Shown here one piece after another: positions 6,013 to 7,138 of a DNA stretch of 7,138 bases (its first letter is position 1; each line of letters starts with the position of its first letter). The notes beneath the pieces are model-generated. The model had not been told where the DNA came from. It saw only the letters and a list, made by a program, of their open reading frames with translations, and ran no database searches. Position numbers and translations under genes: made by a program. Source of the DNA: an uncultured Campylobacter sp. (GTDB lineage Bacteria; Campylobacterota; Campylobacteria; Campylobacterales; Campylobacteraceae); contig NZ_CALHXD010000105.1 of assembly GCF_938040115.1 (NCBI RefSeq), forward strand, positions 1 through 7,138, read 5' to 3'.

Positions 6013-7138
6013 TTTTAGCTTACGAGTTTGACGGCGCGAGCGAAAATTTCGCGTTTTTTCTTAAATTTTACGCGCAAAAAAGCGGGTTAAAATTTAGCAT
6101 TAAAAAGGAGCTAGACTTAACGACGCTTTATGCAAAAGGCTCGCAAGAGGAGCTTTTGGCGTTTTCCGATCTACTTTCTAGCGCGCTGCCTCACAGCGTG
6201 TTTTTGCGCGGCTCAAGGGTTTGCGCGGGCGAAAATTTGCCCCAAGGCGAAGTAAGCGAGCCCGTAAATACCCTCTCAAACATCACGCCAAGCGTCGTTA
6301 GCGCCTATCTAAAAGGCGAGCTAAAAGAGTGCGAAAACGGCGTTTTTGGCGACGTTTGCGTTTTTTTAGAGGGCAAATTTACGCCTGTTACGAGGGCAAA
6401 TTTTAACGAGCTTTTGGAGTTTGCTTTTAAAAATTTAAGCGCGGGCGAAAGCGTTAAATTTAAAGATATTAGCGGCGAATTTGAAGCGTCAAATTTCACC
6501 GAGCTAAACGAAAATTTTAATCTTTTAATGCCGACAAATCTTAAAAATTTACCCAAAATTTTTATCGCAAACGAAGCCGAGCAGGTTGCCTTAGCAAGCT
6601 ACGAAAAGCCCGCCGTTACGCTAAAAACGACGGTGATCTACCGCGGCAATCACCCGAGTTCTCCTAGATTTTTTGATGTCTGCGCGGCTAGAGACATTTT
6701 TATCTATGCGCTTTGCGACAAGCTTTTTAAAGCGGGCGTAAATTTTATCGCTTTTAAGGCGCAAAAGCCGCCATTTAAGGCTGTGGTGCTTGAAAACGGA
6801 TACATTTTTAGCGGCTCTAGGATTTATTATTCGCGCGCAAATTTGAGCCGGATAGAGGGCGCTGCGGATAAAAATCTAGCCGCTTTTAACCTCGCAAAAA
6901 AAGAATTTGACGCAGACGGCGGGATAGCTAGGATATTTTTAAGCAGGTTTAAAGACGATGAAGTTAAAATTTACCCCAAATTTGATGATTTTAACGTCTT
7001 AAATTTCGCCTTGCCCGGGAGCTTTGAGGAGCTTTACGCACAGATAAAGCGCGAGGAGGGCGGCGAGAGATTGCTTCAAAATTACGGCGAAAACTTTAGC
7101 CTGCCGCGCGGCGAGCTTGGCGTACAAAACGGCTTTTT
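6009..7138 (+). CDS. hydE: HydE-like hydrogenase accessory protein, 3'-truncated by the window edge
   Basis: The ATG at 6009 overlaps the hydD stop (ATGA), and the frame stays open for 376 codons to the window end, so the protein is longer than seen. In Wolinella and Helicobacter a gene called hydE, coding for a protein of several hundred residues, follows hydD in the same place; the call rests mainly on this position and on the coupled translation. The exact role of that protein is not known to me; an accessory or maturation role for HydABC is inferred. The visible part has no signal peptide, no membrane helix, no CxxC zinc finger and no N-terminal acylphosphatase motif, so it is not a HypF. 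It starts MILAYEFDG, and a better-conserved-looking region begins near residue 215 (VIYRGNHPSSPRFFD). The gene is very rich in AAATTT words (about 17 copies), suggesting loose constraint on much of the sequence. Confidence 0.65.
   Translation, partial: MILAYEFDGASENFAFFLKFYAQKSGLKFSIKKELDLTTLYAKGSQEELLAFSDLLSSALPHSVFLRGSRVCAGENLPQGEVSEPVNTLSNITPSVVSAYLKGELKECENGVFGDVCVFLEGKFTPVTRANFNELLEFAFKNLSAGESVKFKDISGEFEASNFTELNENFNLLMPTNLKNLPKIFIANEAEQVALASYEKPAVTLKTTVIYRGNHPSSPRFFDVCAARDIFIYALCDKLFKAGVNFIAFKAQKPPFKAVVLENGYIFSGSRIYYSRANLSRIEGAADKNLAAFNLAKKEFDADGGIARIFLSRFKDDEVKIYPKFDDFNVLNFALPGSFEELYAQIKREEGGERLLQNYGENFSLPRGELGVQNGF

Noticed and set aside
6009..7138. HypF (carbamoyltransferase) as identity of the last gene
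   Set aside because: The visible part lacks the N-terminal acylphosphatase motif and the CxxC zinc fingers that define HypF.
1..7138. CRISPR array, tRNA, rRNA, insertion sequence or attachment site
   Set aside because: No spaced direct repeats of CRISPR length, no cloverleaf, no transposase and no long terminal inverted repeats were seen; the AAATTT words are too short and irregularly spaced.

Overview
The window reads as a chromosomal segment of a Campylobacter-type epsilonproteobacterium, probably one of the higher-GC, hydrogen-using anaerobic or microaerophilic species (C. showae, C. rectus, C. curvus or C. concisus type). The basis is the gene set and order hydA-hydB-hydC-hydD-hydE, known from Wolinella, Helicobacter and Campylobacter, a very AT-rich promoter region, AAAGGAG-type ribosome binding sites, and an extreme abundance of the word AAATTT. 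The species is inferred, not proven.

Layout, all genes on the + strand: (1) 1-876, the C-terminal two thirds of a class II fumarase (fumC), followed by a clear rho-independent terminator. (2) 1026-1412, a small coiled-coil protein of uncertain function, resembling FlxA-like proteins, behind a near-consensus sigma-28 (FliA) promoter. (3) 1413-1794, a non-coding region that becomes about 16% GC, with dyads and a good FNR/CRP-type box upstream of the hydrogenase operon. (4) 1795-7138, the membrane-bound group 1 [NiFe] uptake hydrogenase operon: small subunit hydA, large subunit hydB, cytochrome b hydC, maturation protease hydD and a partial hydE-like gene that runs off the window. Junctions are tight (2-nt gap, 11-nt gap, 1-nt overlap, 4-nt overlap), so this is one translationally coupled operon.

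Together HydABC oxidise H2 in the periplasm and pass electrons through Fe-S clusters and two b hemes to menaquinone, feeding anaerobic respiration such as fumarate respiration. HydD cleaves the HydB C-terminal tail after nickel insertion. HydE is presumed accessory. The neighbouring fumarase could supply fumarate as electron acceptor, but it is a separate transcription unit.

I did not find a clearly new multi-gene system. The most unusual signal is sequence-level: I counted by eye about 58 copies of the palindrome AAATTT in 7.1 kb, scarce in the conserved genes (about 8 in hydABC) and crowded in hydD, hydE, the small gene and intergenic DNA. Eight copies build a roughly 45-residue insertion inside HydD. 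AAATTT fits RAATTY, the methylation motif linked to DNA uptake in C. jejuni.
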